Shown here piece by piece: positions 31,853-40,191 of a DNA stretch of 64,000 bases. The notes beneath the pieces are model-generated. The model worked only from the letters and a program-made list of their open reading frames with translations, did no database searches and was not told the origin of the DNA. Where the stretch lies: NCBI GenBank assembly GCA_021791875.1, contig JAJYVU010000002.1, positions 39,709 through 103,708 of the forward strand, in the 5' to 3' direction. This stretch comes from Acidobacteriota bacterium. Its GTDB lineage: Bacteria > Acidobacteriota > Terriglobia > Terriglobales > Acidobacteriaceae. The translations under genes and the position numbers were made by a program. The stretch's first letter is position 1. The number at the start of each line of letters is the position of its first letter.

Positions 31853-34636
31853 TTATCCCAGATCCTTCAACGCCTTGCGTGTCTTTTCTATTAATAAATC
31901 CGTTTCTGATTTTTGCTTCTTTAATCCATCCACTATATGTACGGGAGCTTTCTCTAAGAAGCTCGGATTATTCAGTTGTCTTTCTGCGCTTGCAGCACTT
32001 TTCTCGTACTTTGCAAGGTCCTTTGTCAATCTTTCGCGTTCAGCGGCGATGTCAATTTGGGCGTTGTATTCGACCACTATTTCAGTTGGGCCAACCGGGT
32101 ACCATGCAAGATTCTGGTATTTTCCGCCCGCATCGCGATCCGCGAATGGGACGAATTCGATGGAAGATACTCGTGCCATTTTTTCAACGATGTCGTGATT
32201 GGCCTTCAAGGTTTGCGAGCCTCCATGCGAACCAGTCCATATCAGCAGCTTGACCGGTATCGATTCCTTTTCGGGGACGCCGACCTCTTTACGCCGATTG
32301 CGGATGCCTGAGATGACCAACTGAAGACCAAGCATTTGATCATGGATGTTGTTCCCGCCCGGGTCAATCGCCCCCTGTGGGAAAGGCGAGAGCGCGATGG
32401 ATTTTGCGGGCGGCTCGCCGTTGTAGAAGGCGTGCCAGAGCTCCTCAGTGAGAAACGGCATGAATGGCGAGAGCAGGCGCAGCGCGGACTCGAAGGTTTG
32501 AAGAAGCGTGGTGAGCGCGGCCTGGGCGGTGCCGGGGTCTGCCTGGAAGTCGAGGCGGAGCTTGACTGCCTCAAGATACCAATCGCAGAACTCGCCCCAG
32601 AAGAACTGGTAGACGAGGTTGGCAGCTTCGTGGAAGCGGTACTCGTCGAGGGCGCGGTTCACTTCGGCCGCGGCGGACTGGAGACGGGAGACGATCCAGC
32701 GGGCTTCGAGCGGCGCATCGGCGGCGAGGATAGGCGCAGCCATGACGGTTTGCGGATCGACGATAATGCCGGCTTCTTCCGCGCGCTCGACGTTCATGAA
32801 GATGAAGCGGGCGGAGTTCCAGATTTTGTTGGCGAAGGCGCGGTAACCCTCGGTGCGGGCTTCGCTGAAGGCAATGTCGGTGCCGGGCGAGGCCATTGCG
32901 GCGAGGGTGAAGCGGACGGCGTCGGTGCCGAAGCGCTGGACGATCTCGATGGGATCGATGACATTGCCCTTGGTCTTGGACATCTTCTGGCGGTCGGCGT
33001 CGCGAACGAGCGCATGGATGTAGACCTCGCGGAAGGGCACGGCGTCTTTGAGGGTGCGCCTGGTGCCGTCGGGCATGGGAATGTCGAGCATGAAGTGACA
33101 GCCCAGCATGATCATGCGCGCGACCCAGAAGAAGAGAATGTCAAAGCCGGTGACGAGCAACTGCGTGGGGTAGAAAGTGTCGAGGTCTTTGGTGTGGCGC
33201 GGCCAGCCGAAGACGGAGCAGGGCAGCAAGCCGGAGGAGAACCATGTGTCGAGGACGTCGGTTTCCTGGGTGAGCTGGTCGCTGCCGCAGTGAGAGCATT
33301 TTGCGGGTGTTTCGCGGGCGACCGTGATTTCGCGGCAGTTGCCGCAATGCCACGCGGGAATGCGATGTCCCCACCAGAGCTGGCGGGAGATGCACCAGTC
33401 GTGGATGTTGCGCATCCACTCGAAGTAGGTTTTGGCGTACTGGTCGGGCGTGAAGCGGATGTAGCCCTGCTCAACGGCGGCGATGGCCTTGTCGGCAAGG
33501 GGCTGAATCTTGATGAACCACTGCGTGGAGAGGCGCGGCTCGACGATGGTTTTGCAGCGGTCGCACTTGCCGACCGCATGGGTGTGCGGCTTGGCGGCGA
33601 CGAGCAGGTTTTGCGCTTCGAGATCGGCGAGGATGCGCTTGCGGGCTTCGTAGCGGTCGAGGCCGGCATAGGGCCCGGCTTCAGCATTCATGTGCGCAGT
33701 GTCGTCCATGACATTGATGGACGGCAGGCCGTGGCGCTGGCCGATGGCAAAATCGTTGGGGTCGTGCGCGGGTGTGACCTTGACGGCGCCGGTGCCGAAG
33801 TCGGCGCTGACATAAGTGTCGGCGACGATGGGGATTTCGCGGTTGATGAGCGGCAGGTGGAGGTTTTTGCCGTGGAGATGCTTGTAGCGCTCATCGTCGG
33901 GATGGACCGCCACGGCGACATCGCCCAGCATGGTTTCCGGCCGTGTGGTTGCGATGGTAACGAACTGGCCCGGTTCTTCGACAACGGGGTAGCGGATTTC
34001 CCAGAGCGTGCCCTGCTGCTCTTCGTGGACGACTTCGAGGTCGCTGATGGCCGTCTGGCAGCGGGGGCACCAGTTGACGATGTAGGCGCCGCGATAGATG
34101 AGTCCCTGCTCGTGGAGGGTGACGAAGGCTTCGCGGACGGCAACGGAGAGGTTGTCGTCCATAGTGAAGTATTCGCGTGACCAGTCGACGCTGGCACCGA
34201 GGCGGCGCATCTGGTCGAGGATGGCTCCGCCGTAATGCTGCTTCCACTGCCAGACGCGCTCGACAAAGACTTCGCGGCCAAGCTGTTGGCGGGTTTTGCC
34301 CTCGGTGGCGAGTTGGCGCTCGACCATCATCTGCGTGGCGATGCCGGCGTGGTCTGTGCCTGGTACCCAGAGAGCCGCGTCGCCGCGCATGCGGTGCCAG
34401 CGGGTGAGGATATCCATCTCCGTCTGGTTGAGCATGTGGCCCATGTGGAGGCGGCCGGTGACGTTTGGCGGCGGCAGAAGAATGGTGAAGGCGCGCGCGG
34501 GGTCGATGGTTTCCGGCGAAGCGGTCTCGAAGATTTTCTCGCTGACCCAGTACTCGGCCCAGCGATCCTCAATGGTCGCGGGATCGTAGGCTTTGGGCAG
34601 GGAGCGCTGGGCTTTTTCGGGCATAGATTCAGACAT
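31853..34636 (-). CDS. valS: Valyl-tRNA synthetase
   Basis: Charges tRNA-Val. 927 residues, close to the usual bacterial length. Class I signatures: HMGHMLNQTEMD near residue 64 (HIGH box; one Met variant) and KMSKTKGNVIDP (KMSKS box with final Thr). The editing domain (residues ~200-350) has TTRPETMLGD and the zinc-type pairs CDRCKTIV and CGNCRE...CSHCGS. A C-terminal coiled coil (AAERERLTKDLAKYEKSAASAERQ) closes the protein. First gene of the minus-strand block valS-nadC-birA-coaX. Confidence 0.97.
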   Translation of the reverse strand: MSESMPEKAQRSLPKAYDPATIEDRWAEYWVSEKIFETASPETIDPARAFTILLPPPNVTGRLHMGHMLNQTEMDILTRWHRMRGDAALWVPGTDHAGIATQMMVERQLATEGKTRQQLGREVFVERVWQWKQHYGGAILDQMRRLGASVDWSREYFTMDDNLSVAVREAFVTLHEQGLIYRGAYIVNWCPRCQTAISDLEVVHEEQQGTLWEIRYPVVEEPGQFVTIATTRPETMLGDVAVAVHPDDERYKHLHGKNLHLPLINREIPIVADTYVSADFGTGAVKVTPAHDPNDFAIGQRHGLPSINVMDDTAHMNAEAGPYAGLDRYEARKRILADLEAQNLLVAAKPHTHAVGKCDRCKTIVEPRLSTQWFIKIQPLADKAIAAVEQGYIRFTPDQYAKTYFEWMRNIHDWCISRQLWWGHRIPAWHCGNCREITVARETPAKCSHCGSDQLTQETDVLDTWFSSGLLPCSVFGWPRHTKDLDTFYPTQLLVTGFDILFFWVARMIMLGCHFMLDIPMPDGTRRTLKDAVPFREVYIHALVRDADRQKMSKTKGNVIDPIEIVQRFGTDAVRFTLAAMASPGTDIAFSEARTEGYRAFANKIWNSARFIFMNVERAEEAGIIVDPQTVMAAPILAADAPLEARWIVSRLQSAAAEVNRALDEYRFHEAANLVYQFFWGEFCDWYLEAVKLRLDFQADPGTAQAALTTLLQTFESALRLLSPFMPFLTEELWHAFYNGEPPAKSIALSPFPQGAIDPGGNNIHDQMLGLQLVISGIRNRRKEVGVPEKESIPVKLLIWTGSHGGSQTLKANHDIVEKMARVSSIEFVPFADRDAGGKYQNLAWYPVGPTEIVVEYNAQIDIAAERERLTKDLAKYEKSAASAERQLNNPSFLEKAPVHIVDGLKKQKSETDLLIEKTRKALKDLG

Positions 34637-34715
34637 GATCGCGGAAAGGAAAGACGTTATGGCTATACCGCTAGTATAGCGGCGACGATTGCACGGCTAT
34701 TCATGGGCACAACAA

Positions 34716-34740
34716 AGGGTCGCACGAGGCGACCCTTTGC
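34716..34740 (-). terminator. Hairpin terminator between bamD-like gene and valS
   Basis: AAAGGGTCGC (34716-34725) pairs with GCGACCCTTT (34731-34740), 10 pairs, 5-base loop. It lies 20 bases after the bamD-like stop on the minus strand and upstream of valS; the A/T ends of the stem supply the U-tract. Confidence 0.7.
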
Positions 34741-34759
34741 GCGAGGTTAGCACTTCAGC

Positions 34760-36367
34760 TTAGAAGGGATTCAGCTTGCGGAGGCCCTTGCGGGGCTTAT
34801 GCCGGCTGGAAGACTCTTCCTTGCGGTTGAACTTGGCCTTCTTCTTGTGCTTGCCGGCCGAGGTTGCGGCAGCCATGTTGACGGGGCCCGCATTCTTGAC
34901 GTCGTTGATCTGCTGGGGGGGGCCTGCTGTTGGCTTCTGGACCGGAGGCAGAGCACCGGGACGGTTGGGGCCAACGGCAGCGGCAATCGGCGTGCTGTTC
35001 GGGATCGGGATGGGCTGGCCGTTGATTTCCGCAGGACGGTTCGCGGATGAGGTGTTCGCGGTGGCGGTGACCGGTGCAACCTCAACGGTTGCCGCATCTC
35101 CCCCTGAGCTTGCATTCCCCGTAGGAACAGTCTCGAAGGTGGCGGTCGGTGTTACGTTGGTGCTACCGCTGGTGGTCTGCGCGGGGCTCACCGTCAGGAC
35201 GGTGTTGCTATTGGTATGTGCGAGCTGCGTCCCGTTGCCCTTGGCCGAGGTGAGGGGTTTGCCCTGGAGTGCCGCCAGGAAGACAGCCTTCTGCTGGCGA
35301 GCGATTGCAGGAGCGTAAGTCTGTGCTGGATCGGTCAGTGTCGGCTCACCCACGCGGGCAGCTTCAATCGGCGTGGAGCCGGCACGCTTGAAGATATCGA
35401 GAGCACGCGCCTTGAAACGTACGGGGACGCGGCTGGCTTCCATGGCCTCGCTCTCAGCGAGTTCCTCCGGTGTAGGCTGCGGGATGGGGCGACCGAGAGC
35501 GATCAGGCGGTCCTTGGCCTGATCCGCGGTTGGCGACATGGGGTAATGGGTGACGGCGCGATCCCAGGCCTCGGCGGCGCGGCCGTTGTAATAGGAGAGC
35601 AGTTCCTCTTTGGCCTTGGCGGGAAGCTTGAGCCCTTGCACCTGGGCGGCCTCATTGGCGTAATCGTCGCCGAGCAGGATGAGGTTTTCGCAGCTCTTGC
35701 TATAGAGCGGGTAGAGGTCAGCGACGGTCTGCAGGCGAGCGATGGAGCCCGCCCAGTCTTCCCTTGTCGCATAGAACTGGCCGACTTCAAACTGGCGCTG
35801 GGCGAGGACTTCCTGAACTTCGCGCAGCTTTTGCTTTGCGCGGGGCAGGAGCGGCGAGTCAGGGAACTGCTCGATCATCGCCCGGTATTCTTTTTGCGCT
35901 TTGAATGCGTTGGTGGGGTCGCGGTCGGGGCGCTCCATCTGCTGGAAGTAAATGTCGCCGATCTTCATCTGTGCTTCTGCCGCTTCCGGGGAGTTGGGGA
36001 AGAAGGTGATGAAGTCGCGATATTCCGCGGCAGCCTGCTGCATGGCGGCCGGGCCACCTTCGAGGTACCAGGTGTCACCGATGGCGAGCTTGGCGCGCAT
36101 GGCATACTCAGTGGACGGGTACGCATTGAGGAGGGTTTCCAGGTCGAGGCGCGCGACGTCGTAGCGTCCCTTGCGCATGGCCTTCATGGCCTTGTCGAAG
36201 AGCTGTGCATCGGGCTGTTCGGTTTTGAGACCCGCGAGCGGGTTCTTATTGACAGCCGAATAGCGCGACTTGTGATGCTTGTGCCGCTTTCTAGCCCAGG
36301 CGTGGGGTGGGGCGCAGAGCGCCATTCCGATGCAAAGGGCAGTAATGCCTGTGACCAACCGTTTCAT
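34760..36367 (-). CDS. BamD-like TPR protein with long disordered tail
   Basis: 535 residues; BamD proteins are usually near 250. Signal peptide ends near AHAWA, with no convincing lipobox, although BamD is normally a lipoprotein. Residues ~55-290 show tetratricopeptide repeats: LFDKAMKAMRKGRYDVARLDLETLLNAYP, then AAAEYRDFITFFPNSPEAAEAQ and KAQKEYRAMIEQFPDSPLLPRAK. The last 200 residues are Pro/Thr/Ala-rich and end in a Lys/Arg cluster. Outer-membrane beta-barrel assembly is the likely role; the tail is unassigned. Follows rpe by 46 bases. Confidence 0.78.
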   Translation of the reverse strand: MKRLVTGITALCIGMALCAPPHAWARKRHKHHKSRYSAVNKNPLAGLKTEQPDAQLFDKAMKAMRKGRYDVARLDLETLLNAYPSTEYAMRAKLAIGDTWYLEGGPAAMQQAAAEYRDFITFFPNSPEAAEAQMKIGDIYFQQMERPDRDPTNAFKAQKEYRAMIEQFPDSPLLPRAKQKLREVQEVLAQRQFEVGQFYATREDWAGSIARLQTVADLYPLYSKSCENLILLGDDYANEAAQVQGLKLPAKAKEELLSYYNGRAAEAWDRAVTHYPMSPTADQAKDRLIALGRPIPQPTPEELAESEAMEASRVPVRFKARALDIFKRAGSTPIEAARVGEPTLTDPAQTYAPAIARQQKAVFLAALQGKPLTSAKGNGTQLAHTNSNTVLTVSPAQTTSGSTNVTPTATFETVPTGNASSGGDAATVEVAPVTATANTSSANRPAEINGQPIPIPNSTPIAAAVGPNRPGALPPVQKPTAGPPQQINDVKNAGPVNMAAATSAGKHKKKAKFNRKEESSSRHKPRKGLRKLNPF

Positions 36368-36413
36368 AACACCTCTACCGCACGCCTGTTGCCGGGCGCG
36401 CCCTTACTGAACC

Positions 36414-37088
36414 TTACGCTGCCGGGTCGGCTTTGCGAGCCAAAGCCAGCAGCTCCCGCGCTTCCTCTTCCGCACGGCCATTGTTAAAGACGGCAGTGCC
36501 GGCGACGAGCATGTCGGCTCCGGCATCGACGACGCTTGCGACGGTGTCACGATCGACGCCGCCGTCAACTTCAATCCTAAACGTGAGGCCCATGTTCTGG
36601 CGAAGTTCTTTCAGCTGCCCGATCTTGGTGAGCGTGTAGGGAATGAACCGCTGGCCGCCAAAGCCGGGGTTGACGCTCATGACCAGGACGTGGTGGACCA
36701 TGGGGAGGACAGGTACGAGGAGATCGACGGCGGTGGCCGGATTGATGACGACGGCCGGTTCCATGCCGTAGTCGCGGATGAGCTCGAGGGAGCGATGCAG
36801 GTGCGGGCAGGCCTCGTAGTGGACGCTCATCCAGTCGACGCCGGCGTCGGCGAAGGCGGGGACGAACTCGTCGGGGTGCTGGACCATCATGTGGCAGTCG
36901 AAGGGCATGGTGGTGTGCTTGCGGATCGCCTTGACGAGTGCCGGGCCGAAGGTCAGGTTGGGGACGAAGTGGCCGTCCATGACGTCGATGTGGAGAGCGG
37001 CGCCGCCGCCGCGTTCCGCCGCCTTGACCTCGTCTGCGAGTCGTGAGAAGTCGGCTGCGAGGATGGACGGAAGCAGGTCGATCGCCAT
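36414..37088 (-). CDS. rpe: Ribulose-phosphate 3-epimerase
   Basis: Interconverts ribulose-5-phosphate and xylulose-5-phosphate in the pentose phosphate pathway. 224 residues, standard length. PSILAADFSRL, the metal-binding HIDVMDGHFVPNLTFGP, DCHMMV, VMSVNPGFGGQRF, EVDGGVD and VAGTAVF with the phosphate grip are complete. It begins 12 bases after the UvrC-like gene and precedes the bamD-like gene. Confidence 0.97.
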   Translation of the reverse strand: MAIDLLPSILAADFSRLADEVKAAERGGGAALHIDVMDGHFVPNLTFGPALVKAIRKHTTMPFDCHMMVQHPDEFVPAFADAGVDWMSVHYEACPHLHRSLELIRDYGMEPAVVINPATAVDLLVPVLPMVHHVLVMSVNPGFGGQRFIPYTLTKIGQLKELRQNMGLTFRIEVDGGVDRDTVASVVDAGADMLVAGTAVFNNGRAEEEARELLALARKADPAA

Positions 37089-37100
37089 GCCGCCAGTGTA

Positions 37101-38360
37101 TCAGGGGGTGGATTCGGGTTGGAGGGGGGTATTGTCGGCCGGCGGAGGGGTCTGGGCGGCGCGGAAGACGCGGGAAACAGCACGCAGGACGGCCTTGGCG
37201 GGGATGGTTCCGTCGGGCTGGGCGAAGACGAGTTCACCGGTGCGTTTGGCCTGGGGACGGTAGAACCAGCGGCGGAAGAGCGAGAGGTGATCAGCGACGA
37301 GGCTGGAGGAGGGCCGATCGAGCGACTGCCGGAGGGTGGCGAGGGCTGATTCGAGGCGAGCTTCCAGCTCGTCGCGGGTGGTGGTGACGGGGCCTTCGGC
37401 GAGCGGGACCGGCTCGAGCATGGTGGGGTGGGCAAAGAGCGACGAGGAGCTGGATTGCTCGTTGGGGTGACGCATGCCATGGGTAGAGAACGGGACGGGG
37501 CCGGCGAGCCGGCCGGATTCGAGCAGGAAGAGGGTGACGGATTGGGGCTGCGATGAGGGCTGGAGGATGAGGCCCGAGAGCCGTGGGAGCGGGTGGACGG
37601 CTTCCGGCATGGCGGCGATAACCTCTTCTACACGTGTGACTTTGACGTGGAGGTCGGCGGCTTTTTCGAAGTCGAGGGCCTCGGATGCGGCGTCGCGCTC
37701 GGCGGTGAGCTGGGCGAGGAGGCTTTGGCCGCGGGTGGCGAGGAAGGCGTGGACGGCGGCGGCCTCCTGGGCATAGCGCTCAGGGGAGCAGCCCTGGAAG
37801 CAGGGTGCAAGGCACTTCTTGAGCTCGGAATAGATGCAGCCGGGATGGCTGGGGTCGGGATGAAGGTCTTCCTGACAGCGGCGGAGCAGGAAGAGGTTGA
37901 GCATGGATTCGAGCCAGCGCTCGGCGAGCCAGCGGGAGGGGAATGGGCCGAAGAGGTCCGGCGCGGCGCTGAGGGTGAGCCGGGTGGAGGGATAAACGCG
38001 GGGAAACTCGTTGTTCATGGCCATCCGCAGGAAGACAGGCGGGCGGAGGTGGAGGCGCTCGCGGGCGCGGTCGGGTCCGAAGGCCGTGTTGGAGGCCTGG
38101 TAAAGGGTGAAAAGAGCTTCAAACTCGGAGCCTGTGAGCGTGTACTCGATGCGGCGGATGCGGGCCGCGAGCTCGAGGCGCTTCGTGTGGCCGGGGCTGG
38201 GGGAGAGCAGTCGGCGCAGTCGGCGGCGCAGGTTGGGGGAGCGGTTGAGGTAGGGCTCGGCGCGGTCGTCGCTGCCAAAGAGTGCGAAAACTCCCGGCCC
38301 GGCGGGAATGAGATCCCAGCAGGGATTTTGCGGGTCGAAAGGGAGCGACTGCTCGAGCAT
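37101..38360 (-). CDS. UvrC-like protein with degenerate GIY-YIG, no C-terminal nuclease
   Basis: 419 residues. N-terminal segment GPGVFALFGSDDRAEPYLNRSPNLRRRLRRLL aligns with the UvrC GIY-YIG start but reads GVF and YLN where UvrC has G(V/I)Y and Y(V/I)G; the arginine cluster and the later Glu in LTGSEFEALF remain. Then comes the UvrC mid-region CIYSELKKCLAPCFQGCSPERYAQEA and a UVR-type ERDAASEALDFEKAADLHVKV. The RNase-H/endonuclease V-like C-terminal half of UvrC is missing. It could be a Cho-like nuclease or a repair accessory protein with weakened catalysis. Split by eye into pieces; longest motif given in parts. Confidence 0.75.
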   Translation of the reverse strand: MLEQSLPFDPQNPCWDLIPAGPGVFALFGSDDRAEPYLNRSPNLRRRLRRLLSPSPGHTKRLELAARIRRIEYTLTGSEFEALFTLYQASNTAFGPDRARERLHLRPPVFLRMAMNNEFPRVYPSTRLTLSAAPDLFGPFPSRWLAERWLESMLNLFLLRRCQEDLHPDPSHPGCIYSELKKCLAPCFQGCSPERYAQEAAAVHAFLATRGQSLLAQLTAERDAASEALDFEKAADLHVKVTRVEEVIAAMPEAVHPLPRLSGLILQPSSQPQSVTLFLLESGRLAGPVPFSTHGMRHPNEQSSSSSLFAHPTMLEPVPLAEGPVTTTRDELEARLESALATLRQSLDRPSSSLVADHLSLFRRWFYRPQAKRTGELVFAQPDGTIPAKAVLRAVSRVFRAAQTPPPADNTPLQPESTP

Positions 38361-38481
38361 CAGGGTTCCTGCTGCAAGGTTAGCAAGTCAGCGGTCGGTC
38401 GTGCCGTGGAGGAGGGAGCTCATTTCAGGTGTGCCGTACCCTGCGATTTTTAGTTTGTTTGATTAACGTCTGGAAAATCCT

Positions 38482-38509
38482 TTGGAATCATTTATTTATG
38501 GGATATTAG
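38482..38509 (+). promoter_or_regulatory. Candidate promoter for the structured region
   Basis: TTGGAA (38482-38487), a 16-base spacer and TATTAG (38504-38509) resemble a sigma-70 promoter in markedly AT-rich DNA. Weak on its own. Confidence 0.25.
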
Positions 38510-38555
38510 TCTTGTAAGTCTTTTGGATCATATTACTTGCAGCGCGGGGCAATGG

Positions 38556-38604
38556 TGCGATTCAATACGATCTATACGATTGAAATCGTATAGGTATGCG
38601 ATTC
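38556..38604. promoter_or_regulatory. 22-bp perfect palindrome within phased CGAT repeats, operator-like
   Basis: CTATACGATT (38572-38581) and AATCGTATAG (38584-38593) are exact reverse complements separated by GA. Around it lies an 8-base direct repeat TGCGATTC at 38556-38563 and 38597-38604, and an extra ATACGAT at 38565. CGAT cores therefore recur at 38558, 38568, 38577, 38585 (inverted) and 38599, close to helical spacing. This is what a dimeric repressor operator array looks like; it could alternatively be the 5' stem of the RNA below. Confidence 0.5.
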
Positions 38605-38832
38605 TGTGGTGCGCTTAGAAGACTCTGCTGCTCCCCCTCCTTTTGGTGGGGAAGTGGTTGATTCTATGGAATCGACTGGTTGCAAGAATGACCGGGTACC
38701 CCTTATTTTTGTGGGTATCCTATTGATTTTATTGGAGGGATTCATGTTTTTCGGGGGCTTTCACTGGAAAGCTCCCGGTTTGGGGCTGGTTCAGGGCGTA
38801 AAAAAGCGGCTGGATCCCAGCCGTTTTTTTTT
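38594..38832 (+). ncRNA. Candidate structured non-coding RNA (unrecognised)
   Basis: A 240-base gene-free, AT-rich stretch folds on paper into successive stems: GTTGATTC/GAATCGAC with TATG loop (38657-38676), GGGTACCC/GGGTATCC (38694-38720), GGGGGCTTTC/GAAAGCTCCC with ACTG loop (38753-38776), and the terminator CGGCTGG/CCAGCCG plus nine T (38807-38832). The first three stems each contain one G-U pair that is legal only in plus-strand RNA (it would be A-C on the other strand). A looser C/G-rich hairpin lies at 38631-38651. I do not recognise it as 6S, SRP, RNase P or tmRNA. No coding gene is convincing here. Confidence 0.4.
38800..38832. terminator. Strong bidirectional intrinsic terminator
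   Basis: CGGCTGG (38807-38813), loop ATC, CCAGCCG (38817-38823), then nine T on the plus strand (38824-38832). On the minus strand the same stem is followed by six T (A-run 38800-38805). There is no known plus-strand gene for it to end, so it implies a transcript in the upstream 300 bases. Confidence 0.9.
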
Positions 38833-39067
38833 GCATGTCCTTAGTTTCAGGATACCAAGTTTGAGGGTAATTCCCGGCACATCAGGCTCACACAGACCCT
38901 AGAGCACTTCTCCTATGATTGTGAACTTTCTGAAATCAACCAAGCGCGGCTTTTCTTCACGGAAAAGCCGGGGTGAGATTCTCCCTTCGGTCTATACCCA
39001 TAGGGAAAATGCTCAAAAGCCCGGGGCTTCCACCGTGCGTCTGGCGGCCGCAAAGGTGCGCCCTGGT

Positions 39068-39493
39068 TCATTCCTGATTTGCGAGTTGCTTTTTGCGGGC
39101 GGCGATGAGTTTGCGGCGCTGGGCTGCGGGGAGGGCCAGCACGTCTCGGGTGCGTTTGGGGAGTCTGGCTTCGACGAGGGAGCGGGCATCGCGGAGGAGG
39201 GATTTGAGCTCGGGTGTGGGGAAGGTGTCCCATTGCTCGATGGCGATCCAGTGGGCGCGGGCGAGATATGGAGCGGGGAAGACGCCTTCGACTTCCAGAA
39301 GCTCGGCGAAGCGCTCGGGGCCGGCGGCGAAGGAGAGGATGGCGCGGGATTCGTGATGGAGGTTGGCGACGGCGAACATTTTGCCTCCGATGGCCTTGTC
39401 GCCGACCCAGAAGACGAGGCTTTCGCCCCACTGCATGGTTTCTTCGACGTGGGGCAGGGTGAGGAGCCAGGTGCGGAGGAGTTCGGCGTCCAT
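39068..39493 (-). CDS. MmcQ/YjbR-family protein
   Basis: 141 residues from the ATG at 39493 (MDAELLRTW); a much longer open frame upstream reads as repetitive Ser/Pro and is a shadow of recX. Family features: LPHVEETMQWGESLVFWVGDKAIGGKMFA, then FAAGPERFAELLEVEGVFPAPYLARAHWIAI and DARSLVEARLPKRTRDVL. This is the small double-wing CyaY-like fold of YjbR proteins, sometimes called DNA-binding; function unproven. No clear ribosome binding site. Motif pieces here are read in order along the chain. Confidence 0.82.
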   Translation of the reverse strand: MDAELLRTWLLTLPHVEETMQWGESLVFWVGDKAIGGKMFAVANLHHESRAILSFAAGPERFAELLEVEGVFPAPYLARAHWIAIEQWDTFPTPELKSLLRDARSLVEARLPKRTRDVLALPAAQRRKLIAARKKQLANQE

Positions 39494-39629
39494 GACGAGG
39501 TAAAGGATAGCCGATCGAGCGAGCCGGCGAGCCAGCGAGTGGGCCAACGAAGCAGGGCAGAGGCCTGGGCAGGCCGCAGAACGAGTAGGTGGTCGAATTT
39601 GAAGGGCGTTTTCCGAGAGGGCCGGGAGC

Positions 39630-40184
39630 TCAGAGTGCCGGTGGGTCGTTGAGGTTGTCGAGGGCGGTGAGGGCTTCTTCGCTGGCGTTCCACTGGCGGA
39701 GGATTTTGTAAATGGTGGAGGTGGAGAAGCCGGCGCGGACGAGCATGCGCATGACGCGGGCGGATTCCTTGTCATTGGTGGGCTGGCGGACGCCTTTGCG
39801 CTCGAGGTGGCGGCGGGCGAGGGCTTCTTCGTCGACGTTTTCGTAGGCGGCGTCGAGGGTTTCGGAGATGAGTGCGGGGTTGACGCCCTTGACCTGGAGG
39901 TCCTGGCGGACGCGGCGCTTGCCGAAGCGGGAGTTTTCCTGGCGGAGGCGGGCGTAGTCGGCGGCGAAGGAGCGGTCGTCAAGATAGCGCTGGGACTGGA
40001 GGCGGGCGATGACGGCGACGATTTTGGCTTCGCCGGGCTCGCCGGGTTCGACGCGGGTGCGCATGAGGCGGCGGAGCTCGGCGACGGTGCGCATGCGGCG
40101 GGCGAGAGCCTGGACGGCGTACTCGTAGAGGGCGTCTTCGGTGAGGGGTTCGCGGGGCTTTCGGGGTTTGCGGGGGAAGGGCAT
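39630..40184 (-). CDS. recX: Regulatory protein RecX
   Basis: 184 residues. Modulates RecA filament growth. Three-helix repeats are visible: ALYEYAVQALARRMRTVAELRRLM, then RLQSQRYLDDRSFAADYARLR, FGKRRVRQDLQVKGV, and a C-terminal repeat VMRMLVRAGFSTSTIYKILRQW. An N-terminal basic stretch (PFPRKPRKPREP) precedes the fold. recA is not in the window. It starts 7 bases after the upstream small membrane protein gene. Confidence 0.9.
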   Translation of the reverse strand: MPFPRKPRKPREPLTEDALYEYAVQALARRMRTVAELRRLMRTRVEPGEPGEAKIVAVIARLQSQRYLDDRSFAADYARLRQENSRFGKRRVRQDLQVKGVNPALISETLDAAYENVDEEALARRHLERKGVRQPTNDKESARVMRMLVRAGFSTSTIYKILRQWNASEEALTALDNLNDPPAL

Positions 40185-40191
40185 GGGGGAC

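Noticed and set aside
32336..34180. 614-codon plus-strand frame opposite valS
   Set aside because: Antisense shadow of valS; no domain, and its composition (Glu, Asp, Gly, Val rich) is what antisense GC-rich codons give.
38606..38902. 98-codon plus-strand frame with a hydrophobic stretch (VPLIFVGILLILLEGF) and a GGAGG-ATG at 38743
   Set aside because: The strong terminator with nine T lies in the middle of the frame, the hydrophobic part comes from T-rich DNA, and the RNA stems explain the sequence better.
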